Below are positions 1-7,938 of a stretch of DNA of 64,000 bases, piece by piece. Position 1 is the stretch's first letter, and every line of letters begins with the position of its first letter. The notes under the pieces are model-generated. The model made no database searches. It was not told the DNA's origin and saw nothing but the letters and a program-made list of their open reading frames with translations. Origin of the DNA: Afifella aestuarii (GTDB taxonomy: Bacteria > Pseudomonadota > Alphaproteobacteria > Rhizobiales > Afifellaceae); assembly GCF_004023665.1 (NCBI RefSeq), contig NZ_SAUF01000005.1, positions 62,001-126,000 of the forward strand, read 5' to 3'. Position numbers and translations under genes: made by a program.

Positions 1-577
1 CGAAAAGCATCACCTCCGGCTGAATGGCGAGCGCGCGTGCGATCGCGGCACGCTGCTGCTGACCACCGGAGAGAAAGGCCGGGTAGACGTCTTCCTTGTC
101 GCTGAGACCGACGCGATCGAGGAGAGTTCGGGCTCGCTCCACGGCTTCGCCTCTGGGGACGCCGAGAACGTGGACAGGCACTTCGATGACGTTGCCGAGA
201 AGCGTCATGTGCTGCCAGAGATTGAAGCTCTGGAAGACCATGGCGAGACGCGTACGGATTCGCTGCACCTGGCGCCGGTCGGCGGGCATGAGGCCGCCAT
301 CGCCGTTGCTCTTCATGGCGATGGTTTCGCCGTGCACGCTGACGCTGCCTGCAGTCGGGTGCTCCAGCATGTTGATGCAGCGAAGAAGCGTCGATTTTCC
401 CGATCCCGAGCCGCCGATGATGGCGATCACGTCGCCTTCGTGGGCCGTGAACGAAATCCCCTTCAGAACTTCGAGGCTGCCGAAGGATTTGTGCAGGTTT
501 TCGACGCGGACGACTTCAGCACGCTCCGCGGATGGCGCTGCTGTCGTGCCCGATGCTGGCACGGCTTCCTGGATCAC
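1..577 (-). CDS. Amino-acid ABC transporter ATP-binding protein (HisP/OccP type), 3' part cut by window edge
   Basis: This is the ATPase subunit of a polar or basic amino-acid ABC importer, acting at the inner face of the cytoplasmic membrane. Translating the minus strand from a GTG at 577 gives a short unconserved leader, then a Walker A motif (GGSGSGKST), a FQSFNLWQHM Q-loop typical of HisP/GlnQ relatives, and the ABC signature LSGGQQQR just before the window edge. Walker B and the C-terminal part lie outside. A GGGGGACAGG ribosome site sits 4 bases before the GTG. The next gene is divergent (TetR type) and the following ones look like arginine catabolism, so a basic amino acid is a reasonable but unproven substrate. 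The family call is firm; substrate and start are inference. Confidence 0.88.
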   Translation of the reverse strand, partial: MIQEAVPASGTTAAPSAERAEVVRVENLHKSFGSLEVLKGISFTAHEGDVIAIIGGSGSGKSTLLRCINMLEHPTAGSVSVHGETIAMKSNGDGGLMPADRRQVQRIRTRLAMVFQSFNLWQHMTLLGNVIEVPVHVLGVPRGEAVERARTLLDRVGLSDKEDVYPAFLSGGQQQRAAIARALAIQPEVMLF

Positions 578-943
578 TGGCCTGTCCCCCAAACCGCATT
601 CGAAGCGGGGATCAGATCTTCAAACCGGGGCGGCGTCAAACGCCGAAACCGCCGCGAGGCTCGTATGAGCACGTTCGAGAAGCCAGTGATTGGTCCATTC
701 CTTTCATGAGAGATCGGAGTGTGTCCAGGCCGAAGCCGAGGGCCGAATTGATACACTTGCGCGATAGTTATGCAAGTGCATAAATGCGCTCATGGCCAAA
801 CGGGCGGCGGCGGATTCGCCGAAATCGACATGTATCGGACGGATAAAATTGCGCTCTTCACCCAGGGTGGGACGGCTCGCGACGGCGATAACGTGCCCGC
901 CGGTGGCGAGGTCTCGGGGCCTTCCGGCAAACAGTCGGGCCCC
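578..943. promoter_or_regulatory. Divergent intergenic region with inverted repeat at 752-780
   Basis: This is a 366-base gap between the ABC ATPase and the TetR-type gene. It holds a near-perfect inverted repeat: TACACTTGC (752-760) and GCAAGTGCA (772-780), with one mismatch in 9-base arms and an 11-base spacer. The position, between a TetR-family gene and a divergent transporter gene, is what is expected of an autoregulatory operator. An in-frame ATG at 770 lies inside the repeat, which argues against it being the regulator's start. No other feature was recognised. Confidence 0.45.
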
Positions 944-1573
944 ATGACCCGGCGAAGCTTCAGGCGTGGGACGCAGGACGAGCGGCGCCATGCCTTGATC
1001 CAGGCGACGCTCGATCTCATCGCGGAAAAGGGCCTCAAGGGGATCACCGTGCGCGAGGTCGCAGCCCGCGCCGGCGTCACCAATGGCCTCATCCGGCATT
1101 ATTTCTCCGGCAAGACCCAGCTGATCGAAGCGGCCTATCAATCCGTCATGGAGGGCATGACGGACGCCGCAAAAGCCGCGGTCGCCGACACCGAGGGCGA
1201 CGCGAAAAGCCGGCTGCGCCACTTCATTGCCGCCAATTTGACGCCCCCGGTCGCCGATCCGCGCGCCTTGTCGCTCTGGGCCACGTTCATCAGCCTCATC
1301 CATGTCGATCCCGCCATGGCGGCAATTCACCGGGCCGGCTATCTGCAGTTTCGCCGCGAGCTGGAGGACCTCATTGCCTCCTTGTTCGCCGAAATCGGGC
1401 GCGAAGCGGAGACTGCGCAGCGCGTGCGCCTCGCGATCCAGATCAATGCCGTCATCGATGGACTTTGGGTCGAGCGCTGCCTGGCGGAAGACATGTTCGC
1501 CGAGGACGAATTGGTCGCTGCCGGTGTCGAAGCCGTCGAGGCGCTCCTCGGTCTCAGTCTCGCTCAGTCATGA
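944..1573 (+). CDS. TetR-family transcriptional regulator, BetI-like
   Basis: This is a one-domain DNA-binding repressor of about 209 residues. The N-terminal helix-turn-helix covers roughly residues 15-60 (ATLDLIAEKGLKGITVREVAARAGV, then GLIRHYFSGK), the usual TetR pattern. The rest is the all-helical ligand and dimer domain of BetI relatives. The ATG at 944 was chosen because homologues start close to the RRxF motif and the upstream in-frame ATG at 770 sits in an inverted repeat; an ATG at 830 is also possible and no start has a strong ribosome site. It precedes the aminotransferase gene by 45 bases, so it probably senses an amino acid, amine or keto-acid linked to that pathway and controls the divergent ABC gene. 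Confidence 0.85.
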   Translation: MTRRSFRRGTQDERRHALIQATLDLIAEKGLKGITVREVAARAGVTNGLIRHYFSGKTQLIEAAYQSVMEGMTDAAKAAVADTEGDAKSRLRHFIAANLTPPVADPRALSLWATFISLIHVDPAMAAIHRAGYLQFRRELEDLIASLFAEIGREAETAQRVRLAIQINAVIDGLWVERCLAEDMFAEDELVAAGVEAVEALLGLSLAQS

Positions 1574-1618
1574 CTCCAGCAAGCCAGCCATAACGCCAAA
1601 CAAGAAGGTAGAAACGAC

Positions 1619-2818
1619 ATGCGCTACGCCTCCATCACGGAGCGGCTCGCCGATCTCGGCTCGGGCAAATGGGCCGTCCACTTCCGCGCCCGGGCCATGG
1701 CGGCAGAAGGTGCCGAGGTTTTGGAGTTGACGATCGGAGAGCCTGACATCCCGCCGGAGAAGGAGCTCTTGGACGAATGCAGCCGCGCCATGCATGCCGG
1801 CCGCACGCGCTATTCGGCCGGGCGTGGCGATCCGGCGCTTCTCGACGTCCTGGCAGAGAAATACACAAGAAGGTCCGGGCGTACGGTCACGCCGGAAAAT
1901 GTTCTGTGCTTTCCGGGCACCCAGACGGCGCTCTTCGCGGTGATGACTGGGCTCGTCGAAACAGGCGACGAGGTCCTTGTCGCCGATCCGCTCTACGCGA
2001 CCTATGAGGGCGTCATCCGGGCGAACGGAGCTGAGCTGCGGTCGGTCCCGCTTTATGCGCGCAACCGCTTTCATCTTGATCCGGCGGATCTCGAAAAGGC
2101 GATCACGCCGCGCTGCCGGGTTCTCCTTCTCAACTCGCCGCACAATCCAACGGGTGCCGTTCTGAGCCGCGACGAGCTGAAAGCGATCGGCGAGGTCTGC
2201 CGCCGCCACGATCTCTGGATCGTCTCTGACGAGGTCTATGAGGAGCTCGTCTTCGAAGGAGCATTTGCCTCGCCCTTCGACATCCCCGAACTGGCAGAGC
2301 GCACCATTGCGCTTTCCTCGATTTCCAAATCGCATGCCGCGCCGGGCTTTCGCAGCGGCTGGGCCATCGGCCCGAAGGAATTCTGCTCTCGCCTTCTGCC
2401 CGTCTCCGAAACGATGCTTTTCGGCGGCCAGCCTTTTATCGCCGATATGACGGCCTATGCGTTGTCACGCCCGTCGCCCGCGGCAGCACGGATGCGCGAG
2501 GCGTATCACCGCCGGGCGCAATTCGTGACGACCTTCCTCGGGAATACGGCCGGTGCGCGCCCGATCATGCCGGAGGGTGGCATGTTCATTCTGCTCGACG
2601 TGCGCGACAGCGGCCTGACCGGCGAGGATTTTGCCTGGGGGCTCCTGGAGAGCGAAGGTGTGGCTGTCATGCCGGGGGCCTCGTTCGGCGAGGAAGCGCG
2701 CGGCTTCGTGCGTGTGAGCCTGACCGTGCCCGACGAGCGGATGGAAGAGGCCTGTGCGCGTATTGCCCGCTTTGCCGCGAATGCGGTGGCACCGAAAAGG
2801 GCAGGCGGTTGGGCATGA
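1619..2818 (+). CDS. PLP-dependent class I/II aminotransferase, arginine:pyruvate transaminase (AruH)-like
   Basis: This is a fold-type I aminotransferase of 399 residues. Visible landmarks are the NSPHNPTGAVLS substrate and cofactor segment, the SDEVYEELVF strand, and SSISKSHAAPGFRSGW, which holds the PLP lysine and the phosphate-binding arginine. The length fits the aspartate/arginine aminotransferase family. A good ribosome site (AAGAAGG) precedes the ATG. Its stop overlaps the start of a ThDP-dependent decarboxylase (ATGA). This coupling matches the AruH/AruI pair of the arginine transaminase pathway, in which arginine and pyruvate give 2-ketoarginine and alanine. The family is certain; the arginine assignment rests on the neighbour and is moderate. 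Another basic or aromatic amino acid is possible. Confidence 0.87.
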   Translation: MRYASITERLADLGSGKWAVHFRARAMAAEGAEVLELTIGEPDIPPEKELLDECSRAMHAGRTRYSAGRGDPALLDVLAEKYTRRSGRTVTPENVLCFPGTQTALFAVMTGLVETGDEVLVADPLYATYEGVIRANGAELRSVPLYARNRFHLDPADLEKAITPRCRVLLLNSPHNPTGAVLSRDELKAIGEVCRRHDLWIVSDEVYEELVFEGAFASPFDIPELAERTIALSSISKSHAAPGFRSGWAIGPKEFCSRLLPVSETMLFGGQPFIADMTAYALSRPSPAAARMREAYHRRAQFVTTFLGNTAGARPIMPEGGMFILLDVRDSGLTGEDFAWGLLESEGVAVMPGASFGEEARGFVRVSLTVPDERMEEACARIARFAANAVAPKRAGGWA

Positions 2819-4443
2819 ACGCTGGGATGACGCAAGACGCGATGGAAGCAAGCACGGGCGAGGCGATGATAACGCTTCTCGAAAAGTACGACGTTGATGT
2901 CGTCTTCGGCATTCCCGGTGTCCATACAGCCGAGCTCTACCGCGGACTTGCCGGCTCGAAGGTCCGGCACGTGACGCCGCGCCACGAGCAGGGCGCAGGC
3001 TTCATGGCGGATGGCTATGCCAGGGTCAGCGGCAAGCCCGGCGTCTGCCTCGTTATCACCGGGCCGGGCCTGACAAATACCATCACGGCGATGGCGCAGG
3101 CCCGAGCCGATTCCGTCCCGATGCTCGTGATTTCCGGCGTCGGCCGCCGTGGGTCGCTTGGTCATGGCCGCGGCGCATTGCACGAATTGCCGGATCAGCG
3201 GGCGATGATGGCAAGCTTCGCGCTCTTCTCCCACACGCTTCTGTCGGCCTCCGATCTTCCGGGCGTCATGGCGCGTGCTTTCGCGATCCTCAATTCCGGC
3301 CGGCCGGGACCGGTCCATATCGAGATTCCCGTCGATGTCATGCAGGAGAGGGTTGCGGCGCTTCCGGCTCGCGTGCCGGCCCTGCCGTCGCATCCGCATC
3401 CCGCGCGGGGCGATCTTGAAGCGGCTGCACGTCTCTTATCCGAGGCGCGGCGGCCGGCGATCATCGTGGGCGGAGGGGCAAGACGCGCCAACGACGACGT
3501 GACAGCGCTGGCGGGACGTCTCGACGCGCCGGTGGTGACGACGGCGAATGCGCGCGGGCTTCTCGCCGGCCACCCCTTGCGCGTGCCGGCAAGCCCGAGC
3601 CTCAAAGCCGTGCGCGCTTTCCTGGCCGAATGCGATGCGGTCCTGGCGCTCGGTACCGAGATGGGACCGACGGATTTCGATGTCTATGAGGACGGCGGCT
3701 TTCCCACTCTCAAAGGGCTCGTGCGTGTCGATATCGATGCGGGTCAGCTCGCTCGCGGGCCGCAGGCCGAGATGGCGATTCTCGCAGATGCGCGCGCCAC
3801 TGCGGCCGAGCTGTGCGTCGCTCTCGGCGCGACAAAGATCGGCGACGAGCGAAACGGTCGTGACATGGCGTGCAGGCTCCGAGCGGCAGCCTTCGAAGAA
3901 ATCGGGGATGCCTATCGGGGAGAGGTCGCGATCCTCGATACGATCCGCGAGACTTTGCCGGGCGCTCTTTTCGTCGGCGACAGCACGCAGCCCGTCTATG
4001 CCGGCAATCTTTATTGCGACATCGATACGCCCGCAGGCTGGTTCAATTCCGCAACCGGCTTCGGCGCTCTCGGCTATGGCGTGCCCGCCGCGATCGGCGC
4101 CGCGATCGCCGATCCTGAGCGGCTGGTCGTGGCGCTTCTGGGCGACGGCGGCCTGCAATTCTCGCTCGCCGAGCTCGGCTCCGCCATCGATGCCGGAACG
4201 CCCGTCATCTTCATCGTCTGGAACAATTTCGGCTTCCGCGAGATCGAGACGTTCATGATCGAGCGTGGCATCGCGCCGGAAGGGGTGAAGCCGACTCCGC
4301 CCGATTTTGACTCCGTCGCAAAGGCTTATGGCCTCGTCTTCGAACGCCCGTCGAAGCTTTCAGACCTGCCGGCATCGCTGCGGCGTGCCCGCGACAGCGG
4401 CCGTGCGGCCCTTATCGAGCTGCGCATGCCTTTCGACATGTAA
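2815..4443 (+). CDS. ThDP-dependent decarboxylase, acetolactate-synthase fold; likely 2-ketoarginine (5-guanidino-2-oxopentanoate) decarboxylase AruI
   Basis: This is a 542-residue thiamine diphosphate enzyme with the usual three domains: an N-terminal Pyr domain with the catalytic glutamate in RHEQGAGFMADGYAR, a central domain, and a C-terminal PP domain with the cofactor motif GDGGLQFSLAELGSAIDAGTPV followed by NN. It is related to acetolactate synthase, but it is linked by an ATGA overlap to an aminotransferase rather than to ilvN. The best-known enzyme with this partner is 5-guanidino-2-oxopentanoate decarboxylase, which turns 2-ketoarginine into 4-guanidinobutyraldehyde. Decarboxylation of another 2-oxo acid cannot be excluded. 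Translation from the ATG at 2815 makes the overlap exact; an upstream TTG (2809) is the alternative. Confidence 0.85.
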   Translation: MNAGMTQDAMEASTGEAMITLLEKYDVDVVFGIPGVHTAELYRGLAGSKVRHVTPRHEQGAGFMADGYARVSGKPGVCLVITGPGLTNTITAMAQARADSVPMLVISGVGRRGSLGHGRGALHELPDQRAMMASFALFSHTLLSASDLPGVMARAFAILNSGRPGPVHIEIPVDVMQERVAALPARVPALPSHPHPARGDLEAAARLLSEARRPAIIVGGGARRANDDVTALAGRLDAPVVTTANARGLLAGHPLRVPASPSLKAVRAFLAECDAVLALGTEMGPTDFDVYEDGGFPTLKGLVRVDIDAGQLARGPQAEMAILADARATAAELCVALGATKIGDERNGRDMACRLRAAAFEEIGDAYRGEVAILDTIRETLPGALFVGDSTQPVYAGNLYCDIDTPAGWFNSATGFGALGYGVPAAIGAAIADPERLVVALLGDGGLQFSLAELGSAIDAGTPVIFIVWNNFGFREIETFMIERGIAPEGVKPTPPDFDSVAKAYGLVFERPSKLSDLPASLRRARDSGRAALIELRMPFDM

Positions 4444-4449
4444 GGGGCA

Positions 4450-4490
4450 GTGCCCGAGCGATCCGCTCGCTCGGGCACGCTCGTTCTTGT
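4450..4490. terminator. Bidirectional hairpin between convergent operons
   Basis: A perfect 12-base stem (GTGCCCGAGCGA at 4450-4461, TCGCTCGGGCAC at 4467-4478) has a 5-base loop and lies just after the decarboxylase stop, between convergent genes. A T-rich stretch follows on the plus strand, so it is a plausible intrinsic terminator for the plus-strand operon, and it may also end the minus-strand ABC operon. Confidence 0.65.
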
Positions 4491-4500
4491 TGGTCGCGGC

Positions 4501-5319
4501 TCAGCCTTTCGCCTGGAGCCGCGAAGAGCGCCGGCGCAAAAACTCCGCGCTGAGGAGAAGAAGCACGGCGAGCACGATCATGATCGTGGCGGCCGCCGCG
4601 ATCGTCGGCGAGATGTTTTCGCGGATGCCGGAGAACATCTCTCGCGGCAGGGTCCGTTGGTTGGGCCCGCCGATGAAGAGCACGGTGATGACCTCTTCGA
4701 GCGACACGGAGAAGGCGAAGAGCCCGCCGAAGATGACGCCGGGCGCAATCAGCGGAAAGACGACGCTTCGGGCCACGCGGATTGGCGAAGCCCCAAGGCT
4801 GAGGCCGGCACGGATGAGCGTACGGTCGAAGCCGGAAAGCGTGGCGGTGACCGTGATGACGACGAAAGGCGTGCCGAGAACGGCATGAGCCAGGATGAGG
4901 CCGGTGAAGGTCGCCGTCAGATCGAAGGGCGCGAAATAGAAGTAGAGCCCGACCGCGTATATCACCATCGGCACGATCATCGGAGCGAGCAGAAAGGCAC
5001 TGATAAAGCGCTTGCCCGGGAAATCCGCAAGCCAGAGCCCGGCGGCCGCAAGCGTGCCGAGAAAGGTGGCGATCGTGGCGGCGACGACACCGATGATCAG
5101 GCTGTTGCGGATCGACGACATCCACGTGCCGGAGAAGAAGAAATCCTCATACCACCGCAGGGAGATGCCGCGCAGCGGGTAGGTGAGGAACTGGCCGTCG
5201 TTGAAGGAAAGAGGCACGATGGCGAGGATCGGCGCGACGAGAAAGAAGAAGCCGCCGATCGCCACCACGTAAAGGACGACACGCCACGCCTTTTCCGTGC
5301 CAGTGACAGCGCCGCTCAC
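4501..5319 (-). CDS. ABC transporter permease, PotC-like
   Basis: This is the second inner-membrane subunit of a spermidine/putrescine-type ABC importer, 272 residues with about six hydrophobic segments. The EAA-type loop that docks on the ATPase is readable as LIRAGLSLGASPIRVARSVVFPLIAPGVIFG. The start is a GTG at 5319 that overlaps the stop of the upstream permease (ATGTGA), so the two are translationally coupled. The longer open frame reaching 6339 is a shadow of the upstream permease. The operon order is binding protein, PotB-like, PotC-like, with no ATPase adjacent, so the energising subunit must be encoded elsewhere. The substrate is probably a polyamine or guanidino compound, judging by the neighbouring arginine-type genes; that is inference. 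Confidence 0.9.
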   Translation of the reverse strand: MSGAVTGTEKAWRVVLYVVAIGGFFFLVAPILAIVPLSFNDGQFLTYPLRGISLRWYEDFFFSGTWMSSIRNSLIIGVVAATIATFLGTLAAAGLWLADFPGKRFISAFLLAPMIVPMVIYAVGLYFYFAPFDLTATFTGLILAHAVLGTPFVVITVTATLSGFDRTLIRAGLSLGASPIRVARSVVFPLIAPGVIFGGLFAFSVSLEEVITVLFIGGPNQRTLPREMFSGIRENISPTIAAAATIMIVLAVLLLLSAEFLRRRSSRLQAKG

Positions 5320-6569
5320 ATCACCCCCCGAACGCCGCCGACGAGACGGCTGTAGATCGCATAAAGGATGAGCGTCGCGGCGAAGAGGCCGGTGCCGAGC
5401 GCCGCGGCGAGCCCCCAGTTCACCGTGTCGGTGGTGTAGAAGGCGATGTAGTAGGAGATCATCTGGTCGGCAGCCCCGCCCACGAGCGCCGGTGTGATGT
5501 AATAGCCGAGCGCGATGATGAAGACGAGGATCGAGCCGGCGGCGATCCCGGGCATCACCTGCGGAATGTAGACGCGGCGGAAGGCAGTGAAGGGCGGTGC
5601 GCCGAGCGAGTGGGCGGCACGCATGTAATCTTTCGGCACGGTGCGCATCACCGCGTAGAGCGGCAGGATCATGAACGGCAGAAGCACATGGGTCATGGAG
5701 ATGATGACGCCGGAACGGTTGTAGACGAGGCGGATCGGCCCGTTCGTCAGATGCAGGAATTGCAGCATCTGGTTGACGAGGCCATGCTCCTGCAGGACCA
5801 CGACCCATGCCGCAGTGCGCACGAGAAGCGGCGTCCAGAACGGCAAAAGGACCAGGATCATCAAAAGGTTGGCGAGGTTCTCCCGCAGCCCTGCCAGGAG
5901 GAAGGCGATCGGAAAGCCGATCATGAGGCATAGAAGCGTGACGGTGAGTGCGATGGCGAATGTGCGCGCATAGATCTGCAGATAGACGGCGCGCTCCGTC
6001 GGCACCGGCACGATCGAGCCGTCGATATCGCGCTGGTGGTCGATCGTCTGCAGGAGGAAGAAATCGGTGAGAGGCCCTGCCGCACGGCGCACGGCGGCCC
6101 AGGTTTCGGCGCGGCCCCAATCCGGCTCTGTCTCGATGAGTGTATCGCGCCAGGAGGCGGGAGGTTGATCGAGGCGCGCGATCTTTCGCGCCGTTCCCAT
6201 GACGAGCGAACGCCCGCCCGAAATATCGTAATTGAGACGCCTGGCGACCGCTGCGGCGGTGCGGTCGTCGTAGGAGCGGATGAGGTCCTGCGCGAGCGCC
6301 GAAAAGACCGCCTCGTCGGGCACGGCGTCTTTCTCCCAATCATAGGTCCGCACGGCCTCGGCCGTCTTCGGCCAGGTCTCCATGAGGTCCGTATCGACGA
6401 CGCTCCGCTCCAGCATGCCGGCGATCGGCGCGACGAAGAAGATGAGGACGAAGACGATGAGAGGCAGGACGAGCAGGAAGGCGTTGCGCTTGCGCTTGCG
6501 TTCGGCGCGCGCCAGATCCCGCTTCAGGGACCGCGTTTGACGCGGCCCCGCGAGCATTGTCTCGGCCAT
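5316..6569 (-). CDS. ABC transporter permease, PotB-like with enlarged periplasmic loop
   Basis: This is the first permease of the Pot-type importer, 417 residues, clearly longer than classical PotB (about 280). After a basic N-terminus and a first membrane segment (FLLVLPLIVFVLIFFVAP), a hydrophilic stretch of about 130 residues precedes the conserved permease core. The core has a docking loop near MRAAHSLGAPPFTAFRRVYIPQVMPG. Such an inserted periplasmic region is seen in some alphaproteobacterial Pot-type permeases. It starts 7 bases after the binding-protein stop and overlaps the next permease, so all three are one transcript. The role is transmembrane passage of the ligand delivered by the binding protein. 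Confidence 0.9.
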   Translation of the reverse strand: MAETMLAGPRQTRSLKRDLARAERKRKRNAFLLVLPLIVFVLIFFVAPIAGMLERSVVDTDLMETWPKTAEAVRTYDWEKDAVPDEAVFSALAQDLIRSYDDRTAAAVARRLNYDISGGRSLVMGTARKIARLDQPPASWRDTLIETEPDWGRAETWAAVRRAAGPLTDFFLLQTIDHQRDIDGSIVPVPTERAVYLQIYARTFAIALTVTLLCLMIGFPIAFLLAGLRENLANLLMILVLLPFWTPLLVRTAAWVVVLQEHGLVNQMLQFLHLTNGPIRLVYNRSGVIISMTHVLLPFMILPLYAVMRTVPKDYMRAAHSLGAPPFTAFRRVYIPQVMPGIAAGSILVFIIALGYYITPALVGGAADQMISYYIAFYTTDTVNWGLAAALGTGLFAATLILYAIYSRLVGGVRGVM

Positions 6570-6576
6570 CGGACCG

Positions 6577-7623
6577 CTAATTCGTAGAGGCCCAGCGGCT
6601 CCAGCGCTCGGTCAGCCGATCGATATTGTCGAGCCAGAAGGTATCCGAGATCTTGAGCGCATTCTTCATGTTCTCGTCCGCCGTCGGCAGCTCCTTGAGG
6701 CGCTCCGGCTCGATCATGGCGCTCGCATCGGGATTGGTGACGCCGTACGCGATCTTCATCGGCAGCTTGGCCTGATTTTCCGCCTCTCCGACGAAGTCGA
6801 GATATTTGTAGGCGGCGTCGAGGTTCTTGGAGCCGGCGAGGATGACCCAGGAATCGAGCGTATAGAGGCTCTCGTTCCAGACGATGCCGAAATTGCGCCC
6901 ATCCGCCTTGTTGGCGGCGTCGACGCGGCCGTTGTAGATCGAGGTGAGGGCGACTTCGCCGGAGGCGAGAAGCTGCGGTGGCTGCGCACCCGCCTCCCAG
7001 AAGACGAGATCCGATTTGATCGTGTCGAGCTTCTTGAATGCCCGCTCAACGCCCTCGTCTGTGGCAAGCACGTCATAGACTTCCGCAGGCGGCACGCCGT
7101 CGGCCATCAGCGCGATCTCGAGATTGGTTTTCGGCCCGTTCCGCAGTGCGCGCTTGCCCGGATATTTGTCGAGATCGAAGAAATCTTCCCAGCCGGCGGG
7201 TGCATCCGAGATCTTGTCCTTGTCGTAGCCGAGGACGAAATTGTAGACGATCGCACCCACGCCGCAGGGGCTGACGGCGGCTTCAATATAGCGATCCTTG
7301 CCGCCGATCTTGTCCCAGTCGAGCTCTTCGAAGAGGCCTTCATCGCAGCCGAGCTGCAGCTCTTCCGATTCCACCTGCACCACGTCCCAGGTGGCGTTGC
7401 CGCCTTCAACCTGCGCGCGGAGCACGCCGATGCCGCCGTCCCAGCTTTCCTCGACGAGGTCGATGCCGGTCTGCTCTTCGAAGGGTTTGAAATACACTTC
7501 GCGCTGCGCGTCCTGATAGGCGCCGCCCCATGATGTGACGGTGACTTGTTCGGCGGCGGCCATGCTGCTGCCGGTCATCAAGACGATGCTCAAAGCCGCG
7601 ATGACTTTGCTTCTGGTCCTCAT
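6577..7623 (-). CDS. Extracellular solute-binding protein, PotD/PotF-like
   Basis: This is a 348-residue periplasmic binding protein and the first gene of the Pot-type ABC operon. It starts with a typical signal peptide (MRTRSKVIAALSIVLMTG, then small residues, with cleavage likely after SSMAAA near residue 25). The mature part opens with EQVTVTSWGGAYQDAQREVY, characteristic of spermidine/putrescine-type binding proteins, and runs to the usual length. The acidic and aromatic residues that would define the ligand cannot be assigned from sequence alone. Given the AruH/AruI-like pair next door, a polyamine, agmatine or guanidinobutyrate-like ligand is a sensible guess. Confidence 0.9.
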   Translation of the reverse strand: MRTRSKVIAALSIVLMTGSSMAAAEQVTVTSWGGAYQDAQREVYFKPFEEQTGIDLVEESWDGGIGVLRAQVEGGNATWDVVQVESEELQLGCDEGLFEELDWDKIGGKDRYIEAAVSPCGVGAIVYNFVLGYDKDKISDAPAGWEDFFDLDKYPGKRALRNGPKTNLEIALMADGVPPAEVYDVLATDEGVERAFKKLDTIKSDLVFWEAGAQPPQLLASGEVALTSIYNGRVDAANKADGRNFGIVWNESLYTLDSWVILAGSKNLDAAYKYLDFVGEAENQAKLPMKIAYGVTNPDASAMIEPERLKELPTADENMKNALKISDTFWLDNIDRLTERWSRWASTN

Positions 7624-7938
7624 ATTCCCCTCCTGGCCTTGTTCTGGCTCAAAGCGTTAACCGCTTCCGACCAATGCTTGCCGAGACGGAGGGCTTTCGC
7701 AATGGGCTTGAAGTCGTAGACCGGCAACTTCTTCGAATTTCTGAAAATTTTGCTCCCGCGTCAGCTCCTGAAAGCTTCCGATTGCCGGCCGACGAGGCGC
7801 GTATCCGAACGCAGTGATCCCGATTGAGCGCACTGATTTTGCGCTGCACTTTTTAGTCGTTCAAATCCAAACTTTCTGCTCAAGCTCCACTCAAGCCCCG
7901 GCCGTTAGGCAACCCTCGCAACTGGCGAGGGAGCCGCG
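7624..7938. promoter_or_regulatory. Divergent intergenic region; hairpin covering the metalloprotease ribosome site
   Basis: This is a 315-base gap between two divergent genes. The only clear structure is a 7-base stem, CCCTCGC (7913-7919) and GCGAGGG (7925-7931), with a 5-base loop. Its 3' arm contains part of the Shine-Dalgarno sequence (GAGGGAG) of the metalloprotease gene starting at 7939, so it could dampen or regulate translation. No promoter was assigned with confidence. Confidence 0.4.

Noticed and set aside
770-943. N-terminal extension of the TetR-type gene from the ATG at 770
   Set aside because: The ATG lies inside a likely operator repeat and the added residues are not like the family.
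4501-6339. 612-codon frame on the minus strand that includes the PotC-like permease
   Set aside because: Only the part from the GTG at 5319 is a permease; the rest is a shadow of the PotB-like gene in another frame.
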